Source: Companilactobacillus furfuricola
GTDB lineage: Bacteria; Bacillota; Bacilli; Lactobacillales; Lactobacillaceae
DNA: 64,000 nt
Direction: 5' to 3'
NCBI RefSeq assembly: GCF_003946325.1
Contig: NZ_RHNT01000004.1
Coordinates: 1-64,000, forward strand
This document shows positions 39,799-49,806 of the stretch, one piece after another. A program made the position numbers and the translations under genes. The notes below the pieces were generated by a model. That model made no database searches, was not told the DNA's origin, and was given only the letters and a program-made list of their open reading frames with translations. Numbering within the stretch: position 1 is the first letter of the stretch; each line of letters opens with the position of its first letter.

Positions 39799-39835
39799 AA
39801 GATCCAGCATTCATTTGAGTGCTGGATCTTTTTTT
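39799..39835 (+). terminator. Terminator of rpoBC
   Basis: AAGATCCAGCA pairs with TGCTGGATCTT around a 10-base loop, followed by a T-run. Confidence 0.88.
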
Positions 39836-39922
39836 GGCATCCGTTTCAAATAAGAGAGTGGAAGGCGACAGGGGCTTTTCTCTATTTTTTTTAAAGTGCT
39901 ATACTGTTGGATAGCGAATACT

Positions 39923-39941
39923 TGTTATAACGTTAATAACA
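39923..39941. promoter_or_regulatory. Inverted repeat upstream of the esterase gene
   Basis: TGTTAT and ATAACA flank a 7-base centre (AACGTTA) about 50 bases before the start codon. The form is that of an operator half-site pair. The regulator is unknown. Confidence 0.35.
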
Positions 39942-39988
39942 TTGCATTGACGCAAATAATTTGGAATTTACTTTAGAGGAGGAAGAAT

Positions 39989-40813
39989 ATGTTAGAAAAT
40001 CAAACTTTGAAGTATCAAGATACCACTTTCGATATTGATACTTATTTTCTAGATAAAATCAGCGATTTCAAGAAAGAAGTTAAGCATCCAGTGGCTATCA
40101 TTATGCCTGGTGGCGGCTTTAACTTCCATACTGATCGTGAATCTCAGCCCATTGCCATGAATTTTGCTCAAGCTGGTATCCATGCGGTTGTCTTGCATTA
40201 TCAATTGTTGAAAGATGGCAAATCTGTTTTCCCATTAGCACTTCAAGAATTAGCTACAACTTTGAACTGGCTCAGTGAGCATGCAGAAGATAAGCAAATC
40301 GACTTAGATAAGATTTTGTTAGTTGGCTTTTCAGCTGGTGGCAGTATCGTTACTAATTTCAATTCACTAATGACAAATGCGGAGACAAGAAAAGACATTT
40401 TTCCTGAAGAACTAAAAGCTATGCCTTATGCGAATATCATTGGCTACTCTGTGACAGATATGACGCTAGGTTGGCCTAAGACTTTGGATGCAGCTGAGAA
40501 GATGAGTCCAGATCATAAGTTCTGGAAGTCTCAAGATACTTTGACTAAGTCAGGTAAACCAACATTTATTTGGCAAACAGTTACAGATCAAACTGTTCCA
40601 GTAACTAATTCCTTAGTCTACGCTGCAAAGATGGAAGAATTAGGACTACCATTTGAGCTCCATTTGTTCTCAAGTGGTCCTCACGGAACAGCTTTGGCCA
40701 CTTACCAAGTTCAAGAACCAGGCGATGATCATTACTTGAATCATCAAGTATCCAAGTGGTGGCCACTATGCTTGAATTGGCTTGATCAAATCAACGTATT
40801 ACCTATTGACTAA
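39989..40813 (+). CDS. Alpha/beta-hydrolase, esterase-like
   Basis: The 274-residue cytoplasmic enzyme has the fold's hallmarks: an oxyanion segment MPGGGFNFHTDRE near residue 37, the nucleophile elbow VGFSAGGSIV near residue 110, and a late His in SGPHGTALA that probably completes the triad. It resembles the esterase/lipase group of lactobacilli (BD-FAE/acetyl-xylan esterase type) acting on short acyl esters; the substrate cannot be told. ATG 39989 follows GAGGAGGAA. It ends five bases from the end of the convergent prepilin peptidase gene, with no terminator between them. Confidence 0.8.
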   Translation: MLENQTLKYQDTTFDIDTYFLDKISDFKKEVKHPVAIIMPGGGFNFHTDRESQPIAMNFAQAGIHAVVLHYQLLKDGKSVFPLALQELATTLNWLSEHAEDKQIDLDKILLVGFSAGGSIVTNFNSLMTNAETRKDIFPEELKAMPYANIIGYSVTDMTLGWPKTLDAAEKMSPDHKFWKSQDTLTKSGKPTFIWQTVTDQTVPVTNSLVYAAKMEELGLPFELHLFSSGPHGTALATYQVQEPGDDHYLNHQVSKWWPLCLNWLDQINVLPID

Positions 40814-40818
40814 TTTTT

Positions 40819-41487
40819 TTACACGAAGATCAGATAGATTATTCCGGTTGCAACTGACAAATAAGGGATGAATCTAAATGATCTTTTTTTATTAAATAAA
40901 TTAAGTAGGATACAAAGGCAACAAGCTAAAAATAATATATATACTGCATAAACATATCCGAAGAAAACGGCAATTATAGCTAATAATTCAACGTCGGCAA
41001 TTCCGATGGCATTGGAAATACTTTGAAAGACGAACATGAGAAAATATACTAGTAGTCCTTCGAGAGGATGAAGATATTGCCAGTGAAGGGCTAGGGGGAT
41101 CAGAAAGGGTAGATAATAGCTTGAATAAATGTAACCGAATTGAAAGTCTGACACTGATAAAATTACTAGTGCTAAAAACATTGGCACAAACCAGACCAGA
41201 TCCTTGTGATATAGGGCAGCGCATAATAAAATTGCACCACCAAGTATTTCACTGATCGGGTACCAGAATTTTACTAAGTTATTACAATTACGACATTTAC
41301 CAAAAGTGGCTAAATATCCTAGAATAGGGATGGTATAATAGAACGGGATTTGGATGTGACAGTGATCGCAACTGGATCTTTTGTGAGAGAAGACTTGACC
41401 TAGCTCAAAGTCTTGGACGAAGACTGTTGCAAATGAAACAATGCACGCACCGAGAAAGAACATCAATAAGTTGAAGAACAATAGCAT
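40819..41487 (-). CDS. Prepilin peptidase, A24 family (ComC-like)
   Basis: The 222-residue polytopic protein has an N-terminal cytoplasmic loop with two CxxC pairs (CDHC and CRNC), as in bacterial prepilin peptidase/methylases, then membrane helices carrying the two aspartyl-protease Asp residues: one in LSVSDFQ, one in GIADVE. The second normally reads GxGD; here the Gly before Asp is Ala, which is unusual. It would process ComGC-type pseudopilins for DNA uptake. ATG 41487 lies five bases behind GAGGTGA; the GTG at 41496 is part of that site. The location between rpoC and rpsL matches other lactobacilli. Confidence 0.82.
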   Translation of the reverse strand: MLLFFNLLMFFLGACIVSFATVFVQDFELGQVFSHKRSSCDHCHIQIPFYYTIPILGYLATFGKCRNCNNLVKFWYPISEILGGAILLCAALYHKDLVWFVPMFLALVILSVSDFQFGYIYSSYYLPFLIPLALHWQYLHPLEGLLVYFLMFVFQSISNAIGIADVELLAIIAVFFGYVYAVYILFLACCLCILLNLFNKKRSFRFIPYLSVATGIIYLIFV

Positions 41488-41554
41488 TTTTATCACCTCA
41501 AGTTAGATTACGTAAACTTTTTCTAATTCTTTTTCAATCTAGTCAATTGTGTCG

Positions 41555-41583
41555 TTGACACCTTGAGTAGTAGATGTTATTCT
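41555..41583 (+). promoter_or_regulatory. Promoter of the str operon
   Basis: TTGACA (41555-41560), 17 bases, TATTCT (41578-41583), about 140 bases before rpsL. Confidence 0.7.
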
Positions 41584-41640
41584 AATAGACGTGCTTTTAT
41601 TGGCAGCAAGGATGTATTGTTTATAAATATAAGCTCAAAA

Positions 41641-41690
41641 TGTACGCCACTCTAGTGGTTTATTATTTTTTCAAAATTGTGAACCACCTG
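41641..41690 (+). promoter_or_regulatory. rpsL leader with two mutually exclusive hairpins
   Basis: CCAC (41647-41650), loop TCTA, GTGG (41655-41658), followed by T-rich sequence, resembles a weak terminator. The same GTGGTT (41655-41660) can instead pair with AACCAC (41682-41687). Such a switch could attenuate the str operon, for example under S7 or S12 control. No experimental counterpart is known to me. Confidence 0.4.
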
Positions 41691-41725
41691 GATGTGTGTA
41701 CTTAAATTTTTAGGAGGAACTCTGA

Positions 41726-42139
41726 ATGCCTACAATTAATCAATTAGTACGTAAAGGCCGTAAGTCACAAAGCTCAAAGTCAGATGCACCTGCTTTGAAC
41801 TATGGCTACAATAGTATGAAGAAAATTGCTACAAAGAACCCAGCACCTCAAAAACGTGGTGTTGCAACTCGTGTCGGTACAATGACACCTAAGAAGCCTA
41901 ACTCTGCTCTACGTAAGTATGCCCGTGTTAGACTATCAAACCTTATCGAAGTAACAGCATATATTCCTGGTATTGGACACAACTTGCAAGAGCATAGTGT
42001 TGTTCTTGTCCGTGGTGGCCGTGTAAAGGATCTACCTGGTGTTCGTTATCACGTTGTTCGTGGTGCTCTTGATACAGCCGGTGTTGATGGACGTATGCAA
42101 AGCCGTTCTAAATACGGTGCTAAGAAACCTAAGAAATAA
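41726..42139 (+). CDS. rpsL: 30S ribosomal protein S12
   Basis: The 137-residue decoding-centre protein has [45 protein letters not shown] and the basic KYGAKKPKK end. The lysine in PKKPNSA and the lysine after GRV (RVKDLPG), whose changes give streptomycin resistance elsewhere, are wild type. An insertion [16 protein letters not shown] near the start is longer than in E. coli but typical of lactobacilli. It is the first gene of the str operon, behind AGGAGGAACTCTGA. Confidence 0.97.
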   Translation: MPTINQLVRKGRKSQSSKSDAPALNYGYNSMKKIATKNPAPQKRGVATRVGTMTPKKPNSALRKYARVRLSNLIEVTAYIPGIGHNLQEHSVVLVRGGRVKDLPGVRYHVVRGALDTAGVDGRMQSRSKYGAKKPKK

Positions 42140-42170
42140 TTAGATAAGAATATTAACGGAGGAATTTAAT

Positions 42171-42641
42171 ATGCCAAGAAAAGGTAGCGCTCCAAAACGT
42201 GACGTTTTGCCTGACCCAATGTATAACTCAAAATTAGTAACACGCTTGATCAATCATTTGATGTATGACGGTAAAAGAGGTACTGCTTCAACAATCCTTT
42301 ACCGCGCATTCGATATTATTAAAGATAAGACTGGTAACGAACCATTGGATGTCTTCGAAGAAGCCATGAACAATGTTATGCCAGTTCTTGAAGTTAAGGC
42401 TCGCCGTATCGGTGGTTCTAACTACCAAATTCCTATTGAAGTACGCCCAGATCGTCGTACAACATTAGGTTTACGCTGGATCGTAAGTTACGCACGTCTA
42501 CGTGGTGAACACACAATGGACGCAAGACTTGCAAACGAAATTATGGACGCAGCAAACAATACTGGTGCTGCTGTTAAGAAACGTGAAGACACACATAAGA
42601 TGGCTGATGCCAACCGTGCCTTTGCTCACTATCGTTGGTAG
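42171..42641 (+). CDS. rpsG: 30S ribosomal protein S7
   Basis: The 156-residue 16S-binding protein nucleates assembly of the 30S head. [16 protein letters not shown] and the beta-hairpin segment [16 protein letters not shown] are typical. The length is exactly the bacterial norm. It sits 31 bases after rpsL behind CGGAGGAATTTA, in one transcript with rpsL and fusA. Confidence 0.97.
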   Translation: MPRKGSAPKRDVLPDPMYNSKLVTRLINHLMYDGKRGTASTILYRAFDIIKDKTGNEPLDVFEEAMNNVMPVLEVKARRIGGSNYQIPIEVRPDRRTTLGLRWIVSYARLRGEHTMDARLANEIMDAANNTGAAVKKREDTHKMADANRAFAHYRW

Positions 42642-42675
42642 AATTCAGTAAATCTGAGAGGAGATAAGATTTTTA

Positions 42676-44772
42676 ATGGCTAATAAACGTGAATTTCCAT
42701 TAGAAGAAACTCGTAATATTGGTATCATGGCCCATATTGATGCTGGTAAGACAACAACTACAGAACGTATTCTTTATTATACTGGTAAAATCCATAAGAT
42801 CGGTGAAACACATGATGGTGCTTCACAAATGGACTGGATGGCCCAAGAACAAGAACGTGGTATTACTATTACATCAGCTGCTACAACTGCTGAATGGAAA
42901 GGTAACCGTATCAACATCATCGATACCCCAGGACACGTTGACTTCACAATCGAAGTTGAACGTTCACTTCGTGTTCTTGATGGTGCCATTACAGTTCTTG
43001 ATGCTCAATCTGGTGTTGAGCCACAAACTGAAAATGTTTGGCGTCAAGCTTCAACATACGGTGTTCCACGTATTGTTTTCGTTAACAAGATGGATAAGAT
43101 CGGTGCTAACTTCGACTACTCAGTTGAAACTTTGCATGAAAGACTAGATGCAAATGCACATGCTATCCAAATGCCTATCGGTGCCGAAGATAAATTCGAA
43201 GGTGTTATTGACCTTATCGAAATGAAAGCTGACCTTTACGATGAAGATGAGCTAGGTACAAAGTGGGATACAGTTGATGTTCCTGATGAATACAAAGAAA
43301 AGGCACAAAAAAAGCGTGCTGAATTGATCGAAGCAGTTGCTGACGTTGATGATGACATTATGGAGAAGTACCTTGACGGTGCTGAAATCTCAAACGATGA
43401 AATCCGTACAGCTATCCGTAAAGCAACTATCAACTTGAAATTCTTCCCAGTTCTTGCTGGTTCTGCCTTCAAGAACAAGGGTGTTCAAATGTTGATGGAT
43501 GCGGTTGTTGATTACTTGCCATCTCCACTTGACGTTCGTCCTTATAAAGCTACAGATCCTAAGGATGAAAGTGAAGTTGAATTGAAAGCTGACGATAGCA
43601 AACCATTTGCTGGTTTAGCATTTAAGATCGCTACTGACCCATTCGTTGGTCGTCTAACATACATTCGTGTATATAGAGGATCACTTGAATCAGGTTCATA
43701 CGTTCTTAACGCAACTAAAGACAAACGTGAACGTGTTGGTCGTTTGCTACAAATGCACTCTAACCACCGTAAGGAAATCCCTGAAGTATTCTCTGGTGAT
43801 ATCGCTGCTGTTATCGGTTTGAAGAATACTACAACAGGTGACTCACTTACAGATCCTTCAGATCCATTGATCCTTGAATCATTGGATATTCCAGATCCAG
43901 TTATCCAAGTTTCTATCGAACCTGATTCAAAGGAAGATAGAGATAAGATGGATGTTGCTATCCAAAAACTATCTGAAGAAGATCCAACTTTCCAAGCTGA
44001 AACAAATCCTGAAACTGGTGAAACATTGATCGCCGGAATGGGTGAATTGCACTTGGATATCATGGTTGACCGTATGAAGCGTGAATTCAAGGTTGCATGT
44101 AAAGTTGGTGAACCTCAAGTTGCTTATCGTGAAACATTCACTAACCCAACTAAGGCTCAAGGTAAGTTTGTTCGTCAATCTGGTGGTAAAGGTCAATATG
44201 GTGACGTATGGATTGAATTCACACCAAATGAAGAAGGAAAAGGTTTCGAGTTCGAAGATGCCATCGTTGGTGGTGTTGTTCCTCGTGAATACATTCCTTC
44301 AGTTGAACAAGGTTTGAAAGAATCAATGGAAAACGGTGTTCTTGCTGGATACCCATTGATCGATGTTAAGGCTAAGTTGTATGATGGTTCATACCACGAA
44401 GTCGATTCATCTGAAGCAGCCTTCAAGATCGCTGCCTCAATTGCTCTACGTAACGCAGCTAAGTCTGCTGGTGCTGTTATTCTTGAACCTATCATGAAGG
44501 TTGAAATTGTAACACCAGAAGATTACTTAGGTGATGTTATGGGACAAGTTACAGCTCGTCGTGGACGTATTGAAGGTATGGAAGAACGTGGAAACGCTCA
44601 ACTTATCAACTCATTCGTTCCACTTTCAGAAATGTTTGGTTATGCTACAACACTTCGTTCAGCTACACAAGGCCGTGGTACTTTCACAATGACATTTGAT
44701 CATTACGAAAAAGTTCCTAAGTCAATTCAAGCTGATATTATTAAGAAAAACGGCGGTAACGCTGACGCTTAA
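42676..44772 (+). CDS. fusA: Elongation factor G
   Basis: The 698-residue translocation GTPase has [13 protein letters not shown] (G1), RGITI (G2), DTPGHVDF (G3) and NKMDKIGAN (G4). The C-terminal domains include the [12 protein letters not shown] and [12 protein letters not shown] signatures of domain IV. It drives tRNA-mRNA movement on the ribosome. ATG 42676 follows GAGAGGAGATAAG. It is third in the str operon and ends at a strong terminator; tuf is not adjacent, as usual in lactobacilli. Confidence 0.97.
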   Translation: MANKREFPLEETRNIGIMAHIDAGKTTTTERILYYTGKIHKIGETHDGASQMDWMAQEQERGITITSAATTAEWKGNRINIIDTPGHVDFTIEVERSLRVLDGAITVLDAQSGVEPQTENVWRQASTYGVPRIVFVNKMDKIGANFDYSVETLHERLDANAHAIQMPIGAEDKFEGVIDLIEMKADLYDEDELGTKWDTVDVPDEYKEKAQKKRAELIEAVADVDDDIMEKYLDGAEISNDEIRTAIRKATINLKFFPVLAGSAFKNKGVQMLMDAVVDYLPSPLDVRPYKATDPKDESEVELKADDSKPFAGLAFKIATDPFVGRLTYIRVYRGSLESGSYVLNATKDKRERVGRLLQMHSNHRKEIPEVFSGDIAAVIGLKNTTTGDSLTDPSDPLILESLDIPDPVIQVSIEPDSKEDRDKMDVAIQKLSEEDPTFQAETNPETGETLIAGMGELHLDIMVDRMKREFKVACKVGEPQVAYRETFTNPTKAQGKFVRQSGGKGQYGDVWIEFTPNEEGKGFEFEDAIVGGVVPREYIPSVEQGLKESMENGVLAGYPLIDVKAKLYDGSYHEVDSSEAAFKIAASIALRNAAKSAGAVILEPIMKVEIVTPEDYLGDVMGQVTARRGRIEGMEERGNAQLINSFVPLSEMFGYATTLRSATQGRGTFTMTFDHYEKVPKSIQADIIKKNGGNADA

Positions 44773-44787
44773 TTAATAAGCAAATTA

Positions 44788-44827
44788 AAAGAGATGAAAT
44801 CTTAATTGATTTCATCTCTTTTTTTTT
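44788..44827 (+). terminator. Terminator of the str operon
   Basis: AAAGAGATGAAATC pairs perfectly with GATTTCATCTCTTT around TTAATT, with a T-run. Confidence 0.9.
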
Positions 44828-44915
44828 GCCCGTAAAACGATTTCCGGGCGACAGCAAGCTTCCGCTGAGTAACTATAGTTACGATAGTTCACGTTGAAAT
44901 ATCTAATCCTATTTT

Positions 44916-46070
44916 TTACTTGAAAAATATATTGTCGTTTGTCGTTTCTTCCGAATGTTTTATGAGTAACAATATCCCTAATATTATGAAGACTGCCGCT
45001 TGAATTACTGTACCCAAAAGATCTTCAGTCGTTACTTTTCCCGTCATTAATTCGCTCGACGTTGTGTAGAAGACGAGGATGTCCAATAGTGCGTGAAAAT
45101 AGACTACCAAATAGAAATTATTTGTATAAATATAAATTGAAGCAAAGTAGAAACCTATGGCAAAGGCGAAGATTATTTGGATCGTAGTATTACCAAGATC
45201 CTGACCGGCAAAAATGTTTGATCCATGAAGTCCGGCAAATAGTAAACTACTAATTATTACGGCATAAAAAATCCTGTTTCTTCTATTATAAAGATAATTC
45301 AATATTAACGTGAGAATAGCATACCTAAAAATGAATTCTTCAGCTATCCCGGCCTCTAGGCCACCTAATGTACTCGACCAAGTGATTTTCATGTGTATAA
45401 AATGCAGCAGCAACAAACTGTCGCCGGGAAAAGCATTCCATAATGCGAACCATGTAGTAAATATGGTTACCGCAATAATGATCCACCAACTACTAGTTGC
45501 TTGTTTTTTGAAGTGGGGCATTTCTTGATGCCACGTTTTCATAGCAATGACCAGTAAGATAACGATAATGATTGCTCCTGCAAACATAGAATCTGAAAGC
45601 AGACGAATGACATCATTTTTGTAAATGATCGTTGAACCAGTGATGGAATCTAATGAGTTAGTAGCGGTAATGATAAAAGTGTACAAAATTATCGCGATGC
45701 GCCCGATCAAATTATTGATAGGGGAAATCAGAGTATATGTGTACGGGATAAACATAACGAATAAATACAATAGAAGGAACACGATCCAAGCGGGATGATT
45801 CCAATTAATAAAACTACTAGTTAAAATGATCAATTGGTTGAAAGCTAACGTCATTGTAATTGGTTGTATTAGTAACTGCAGGATTCGATTAATTTTATCG
45901 AATTTTGAGCTGTCGGGATTATCATGGATCAGTAGTCCGAGGAAATTAACCACTATTACTAGCTCAAATGCTGTGAAGCTTTTAAATATGGCGAAAAATA
46001 AAATGACGGTGGAATTTAAGATCAATTGCGTGTAAAATAACCGATGTTGGACTGAATTTGTTTTGAGCAT
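44916..46070 (-). CDS. CPBP family intramembrane metalloprotease
   Basis: The 384-residue polytopic protein (about 10 helices) has the three CPBP/Abi motifs in its second half: EEFIFRY (EExxxR), FAGLHGS (FxxxH) and HALLDI (HxxxD). Members cut substrates within the membrane; in lactobacilli many lie in bacteriocin loci and give self-immunity, but no bacteriocin gene is visible here. The first half is a set of hydrophobic helices without known motifs. ATG 46068-46070 sits behind GGGAGAA on the minus strand; an earlier ATG at 46085 lies before that site. It is flanked by the str and S10 operons on the opposite strand. Confidence 0.82.
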   Translation of the reverse strand: MLKTNSVQHRLFYTQLILNSTVILFFAIFKSFTAFELVIVVNFLGLLIHDNPDSSKFDKINRILQLLIQPITMTLAFNQLIILTSSFINWNHPAWIVFLLLYLFVMFIPYTYTLISPINNLIGRIAIILYTFIITATNSLDSITGSTIIYKNDVIRLLSDSMFAGAIIIVILLVIAMKTWHQEMPHFKKQATSSWWIIIAVTIFTTWFALWNAFPGDSLLLLHFIHMKITWSSTLGGLEAGIAEEFIFRYAILTLILNYLYNRRNRIFYAVIISSLLFAGLHGSNIFAGQDLGNTTIQIIFAFAIGFYFASIYIYTNNFYLVVYFHALLDILVFYTTSSELMTGKVTTEDLLGTVIQAAVFIILGILLLIKHSEETTNDNIFFK

Positions 46071-46155
46071 AAACATTTCTCCCATAATGAGTTATTTACA
46101 TTATGCCATAGTGTTAATGCAAGTCAGTTTTTCTCAATTGAAACTAAAAAAATCC

Positions 46156-46184
46156 TTGATAATGCCGGTCCAATCGTGTACTAT
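46156..46184 (+). promoter_or_regulatory. Promoter of the S10 operon
   Basis: TTGATA (46156-46161), 17 bases, TACTAT (46179-46184), about 170 bases before rpsJ. Confidence 0.7.
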
Positions 46185-46199
46185 AAGAGAAGTGCTTAT

Positions 46200-46350
46200 T
46201 TCATAGGAGAAGTATGCGCCTATTGGTATTTAAAAATATCGACGGCATAGAAGTGAGAGGTTGCGACACGCCCGGCCGCTTTGCCACGGCAGAGCTGTTG
46301 GATATTTTCACGGAGCCGGTCATCTTGAAAGAGACAAAAAGGAGGTAACC
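46200..46350 (+). promoter_or_regulatory. S10 operon leader, GC-rich, with a 44-codon frame
   Basis: The leader stands out by its G/C-rich core (around 46262-46300) in AT-rich surroundings. It can pair CCGGC with GCCGG over a long loop and TGCC with GGCA locally. It also contains an ATG frame (46214-46348) with a fair ribosome site, AGGAGAAGT, whose stop overlaps the ribosome site of rpsJ. Codon choice (CGC, CCC, GGC, CCG) is unlike the ribosomal genes that follow, so structured RNA is at least as likely as a leader peptide. Either would suit feedback control of the operon. Confidence 0.5.
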
Positions 46351-46352
46351 CC

Positions 46353-46661
46353 ATGGCAAGTCAAAAAATTCGCATTCGCTTGAAAGCTTACGAACATCGT
46401 ATCCTAGATCAATCAGCTGACAAGATTGTGGAAACAGCAAAGAGAACTGGTGCTGAAATTTCAGGTCCAATTCCTTTACCAACAGAACGTTCACTTTATA
46501 CAGTGTTAGCTTCACCACACAAGCATAAAGATTCTAGAGAACAATTCGAAATGCGTACACATAAAAGACTTATCGACATCGTTAATCCATCACCTAAGAC
46601 AGTTGATTCATTAATGAAGTTAGATCTACCATCAGGCGTAGATATCGAAATCAAATTATAA
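46353..46661 (+). CDS. rpsJ: 30S ribosomal protein S10
   Basis: The 102-residue head protein, also the NusB partner in antitermination, has [17 protein letters not shown] at the start and the loop segment [29 protein letters not shown], split across the ribosome-facing loop. It is the first gene of the S10-spc-alpha superoperon. ATG 46353 is four bases after the leader frame's stop and behind AAGGAGGTAACC. Confidence 0.97.
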   Translation: MASQKIRIRLKAYEHRILDQSADKIVETAKRTGAEISGPIPLPTERSLYTVLASPHKHKDSREQFEMRTHKRLIDIVNPSPKTVDSLMKLDLPSGVDIEIKL

Positions 46662-46692
46662 TAAATTAAAATAAATTATTGGAGGTGCAAAC

Positions 46693-47328
46693 ATGGCCAG
46701 AAAAGGAATTCTTGGTAAGAAAATTGGAATGACTCAAATTTTCACTGAAAACGGCGAATTAGTTCCTGTTACAGTTGTTGAAGCAACACCTAATGTTGTT
46801 ACACAAGTGAAAACAGCAGAAACAGATGGTTATGAAGCTATTCAACTTGGCTTTGAAGACCGTCGCGAAGTTCTAACTAATAAACCTGCCAAAGGTCATG
46901 CAGAAAAGGCAAACACAACTCCTAAACATTACACTCGCGAGTTCCGCGATGTTGAAATGGGAGATTACGAATTAGGTGGAGAAGTTAAAGTAGACACATT
47001 TAATTCAGGTGATATTGTCGACGTTACAGGTACATCAAAGGGACACGGAATGCAAGGTAACATCAAGAGATTCGGACAAGCTAGAGGTCCTGAAACTCAC
47101 GGTTCTAGATACCACCGTGTTGCTGGTTCAATGGGTGCTATCATCAACCGTGTATTCAAAGGTAAGATGCTCCCAGGACGTATGGGTAACAATCGCGTGA
47201 CAACACAAAATCTAGAAGTTGTTAAAGTTGATGCAGATAAGAATGCAATCATGATCAAGGGTAATGTCCCTGGTGCTAACAACTCACTAGTTAAAATCCA
47301 AACAGCTGTTAAAGCTAATACAAAATAG
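46693..47328 (+). CDS. rplC: 50S ribosomal protein L3
   Basis: The 211-residue early-assembly protein has [10 protein letters not shown] at the N-terminus and the central extension loop with [13 protein letters not shown] and [11 protein letters not shown], which reaches the peptidyl-transferase centre. It sits 31 bases after rpsJ behind TGGAGGTGCAAAC, with full bacterial length. Confidence 0.97.
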   Translation: MARKGILGKKIGMTQIFTENGELVPVTVVEATPNVVTQVKTAETDGYEAIQLGFEDRREVLTNKPAKGHAEKANTTPKHYTREFRDVEMGDYELGGEVKVDTFNSGDIVDVTGTSKGHGMQGNIKRFGQARGPETHGSRYHRVAGSMGAIINRVFKGKMLPGRMGNNRVTTQNLEVVKVDADKNAIMIKGNVPGANNSLVKIQTAVKANTK

Positions 47329-47345
47329 GAAGGAGGAACTGAGTT

Positions 47346-47969
47346 ATGACAAAAATCACAGCCTATAAAGACAGCGGTGCTGAAAATGGTACTGTTGAAG
47401 CAAATGATTCAATCTTCGGAATTGAACCAAACAACTCTGTAGTTACTGATGCTGTTATTATGCAACGTGCTACTTTGAGACAAGGTACACACGATGTTAA
47501 GAACCGCTCTGAAGTACGTGGTGGTGGTAAGAAACCATGGCGTCAAAAAGGAACAGGTCGTGCTCGTCAAGGATCAATCCGTTCACCACAATGGGTTGGC
47601 GGTGGTACTGTTTTCGGTCCCACACCTAGATCATACGCATACCATCTTCCTAGAAAAGTTAGCCGTTTAGCATTGAAGTCTGTACTTTCACAAAAAGCTG
47701 CTGACGGTAACATGATCGTTATCGACTCAATTTCATACGACAAGCCAAGTACTAAATCATTCGCACAATTACTTACACAAGTTGGTGTTGACGGAAAGGC
47801 TCTTGTAGTTGTTGAAGACGGAAATGACAATGTTGCTTTATCAGCAAGAAACATTTATAAAGTTACAGTTGTTGCACCAGAAGGTGTTAACGTTCTTGAT
47901 GTTATCAACGCTAAGAAATTAGTAGTTACACAAGCAGCACTTTCTAAAATTGAGGAGGTGCTTGGATAA
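47346..47969 (+). CDS. rplD: 50S ribosomal protein L4
   Basis: The 207-residue protein lines the exit tunnel with its loop ([23 protein letters not shown]). The loop is normal, without macrolide-type changes that I recognise. In E. coli L4 represses the S10 operon through its leader; whether it does so here is unknown. Its TAA overlaps the rplW start codon (TAATG), indicating translational coupling. Confidence 0.97.
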   Translation: MTKITAYKDSGAENGTVEANDSIFGIEPNNSVVTDAVIMQRATLRQGTHDVKNRSEVRGGGKKPWRQKGTGRARQGSIRSPQWVGGGTVFGPTPRSYAYHLPRKVSRLALKSVLSQKAADGNMIVIDSISYDKPSTKSFAQLLTQVGVDGKALVVVEDGNDNVALSARNIYKVTVVAPEGVNVLDVINAKKLVVTQAALSKIEEVLG

Positions 47970-48256
47970 TGAGCGCAAGAGACGTAATTATTCGCCCAGT
48001 CGTTACTGAAAACTCAATGGATCAAATGGCAGACAAGAAGTACACATTTGATGTTGCTTTAGATGCTAACAAAGTTAACGTGAGACAATCCATTGAAGAA
48101 ATTTTCGGTGTAAAAGTTAAAAAAGTAAATATCATGAATGTTTCAGGTAAGAAGAAACGCCAAGGTCGTTATGTTGGTTATACAGCAAAACGTCGTAAAG
48201 CTGTTGTTACACTTACAGAAGATTCAGATGAAATTAAGATTTTTGATGAAGAATAA
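47969..48256 (+). CDS. rplW: 50S ribosomal protein L23
   Basis: The 95-residue exit-site protein docks trigger factor and [32 protein letters not shown] and [20 protein letters not shown] are typical. It starts one base inside the rplD stop codon, with GAGGAGGTGC lying inside rplD. Confidence 0.96.
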   Translation: MSARDVIIRPVVTENSMDQMADKKYTFDVALDANKVNVRQSIEEIFGVKVKKVNIMNVSGKKKRQGRYVGYTAKRRKAVVTLTEDSDEIKIFDEE

Positions 48257-48272
48257 TTAAGGAGGTCAAATA

Positions 48273-49106
48273 ATGGCGATTATCAAGTATAAACCAACCA
48301 CAAACGGTCGTCGTAATATGACAGGTTCTGACTTTGCCGAGATTACAAAGAAATCTCCTGAAAAGACATTGTTAGACTCACAAAGCCATACAGCTGGTCG
48401 TAACTCATACGGTCATATTACAGTTCGTCACCGTGGTGGTGGTCACAAGCAACATTACCGTATCATCGATTTCAAACGTACAAAAGATGATGTTGAAGCT
48501 ACAGTAAAGGCTATCGAATACGATCCAAACCGTACTGCTAACATCGCATTGTTACACTATTCAGATGGTGTTAAATCATATATCTTAGCTCCTAAGGGAC
48601 TTGAAGTTGGACAAAAAGTTCAATCAGGTGTTGATGCAGATATCAAACCAGGAAATGCTCTTCCACTAGAAAACATTCCAGTAGGTACTATTCTTCATAA
48701 CGTTGAGCTCAAACCTGGTAAGGGTGGTCAATTAGGCCGTTCTGCTGGTGCTTCAATTTCATTACAAGGTAGAAACGGTAAATATTCTATTTTACGTTTA
48801 CCTTCAGGCGAAGTTCGTATGATTTTATCAACTTGCCGTGCAACCGTTGGTTCAATTGGTAATGAACAACATGAATTAATTAAGATTGGTAAAGCTGGAC
48901 GTAAGCGTTGGTTAGGCTTCAGACCTACAGTTCGTGGTTCAGTTATGAACCCTAACGATCACCCACACGGTGGTGGTGAAGGTAAAGCTCCTATCGGTCA
49001 TCCATCACCAATGTCACCATGGGGTAAGAAGACCTTGGGTAAGAAAACTCGTTCATCACATGCCAAATCTGAAAAGCTTATTGTTCGTCATAGAAAAGGT
49101 AAGTAA
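48273..49106 (+). CDS. rplB: 50S ribosomal protein L2
   Basis: The 277-residue protein near the peptidyl-transferase centre has the signature [19 protein letters not shown] and the C-terminal GVAMNP-equivalent [19 protein letters not shown], with the conserved His of the HPHGGG loop. The length is usual. It starts behind AAGGAGGTCAAATA. Confidence 0.97.
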   Translation: MAIIKYKPTTNGRRNMTGSDFAEITKKSPEKTLLDSQSHTAGRNSYGHITVRHRGGGHKQHYRIIDFKRTKDDVEATVKAIEYDPNRTANIALLHYSDGVKSYILAPKGLEVGQKVQSGVDADIKPGNALPLENIPVGTILHNVELKPGKGGQLGRSAGASISLQGRNGKYSILRLPSGEVRMILSTCRATVGSIGNEQHELIKIGKAGRKRWLGFRPTVRGSVMNPNDHPHGGGEGKAPIGHPSPMSPWGKKTLGKKTRSSHAKSEKLIVRHRKGK

Positions 49107-49140
49107 TCATTTCGCAGGAATAATATAAGGAGGACATAAG

Positions 49141-49416
49141 ATGAGTCGTAGTTTAAAAAAGGGACCATTCGCAGATGCACATCTTCTTAAGAAGATCGAC
49201 GCACAAGTAGATTCTGACAAGAAATCAGTTATCAAAACATGGTCAAGACGTTCAACAATTTTTCCTAGTTTCGTAGGATTCACAATTGCAGTTCATGATG
49301 GGCGTAAGCATGTGCCAGTTTATATCCAAGAAGATATGGTTGGCCACAAGTTGGGCGAATTCGTACCAACACGTACATTCCATGGACATGGAACAGACGA
49401 TAAGAAAACTAAGTAA
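49141..49416 (+). CDS. rpsS: 30S ribosomal protein S19
   Basis: The 91-residue head protein has [31 protein letters not shown] and the tail [17 protein letters not shown]. It forms a complex with S13 at the A-site finger. It sits 34 bases after rplB behind AAGGAGGACATAAG. Confidence 0.97.
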   Translation: MSRSLKKGPFADAHLLKKIDAQVDSDKKSVIKTWSRRSTIFPSFVGFTIAVHDGRKHVPVYIQEDMVGHKLGEFVPTRTFHGHGTDDKKTK

Positions 49417-49432
49417 TAAGAAGGGAGACTAA

Positions 49433-49789
49433 ATGATGGCAGAACAAGAAATTACATCTGCAACAGCCAGAGTGAAAAATGTTCGTATTGCACCTCGTAA
49501 AGCCCGCCTTGTTATTGATTTGATCAGAAACAAGAACGCTGCTGAGGCATTAGCAATTTTGCAATTTACACCAAGAGCAGGCTCTCCTATTATTGCCAAA
49601 GCTCTTAAATCTGCAATTGCAAACGCAGAACACAATTTTGATTTAGATGCACAAAACCTAGTAGTTAGCGAAGCATTCGTTGACGAAGGACCAACTCTTA
49701 AACGTTTCCGTCCAAGAGCTAAAGGTTCAGCATCACCAATCAACAAGAGAACAAGTCACATTACAGTTGTAGTAACAGAAAAAGATTAG
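49433..49789 (+). CDS. rplV: 50S ribosomal protein L22
   Basis: The 117-118-residue tunnel protein has [16 protein letters not shown], and the hairpin [21 protein letters not shown] at the tunnel constriction is intact. Two ATG codons are adjacent: 49433 is five and 49436 eight bases after GGGAG, and MAEQEI from the second matches the family N-terminus better. Confidence 0.96.
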   Translation: MMAEQEITSATARVKNVRIAPRKARLVIDLIRNKNAAEALAILQFTPRAGSPIIAKALKSAIANAEHNFDLDAQNLVVSEAFVDEGPTLKRFRPRAKGSASPINKRTSHITVVVTEKD

Positions 49790-49806
49790 TATTGGAGGTA
49801 ACTTGA

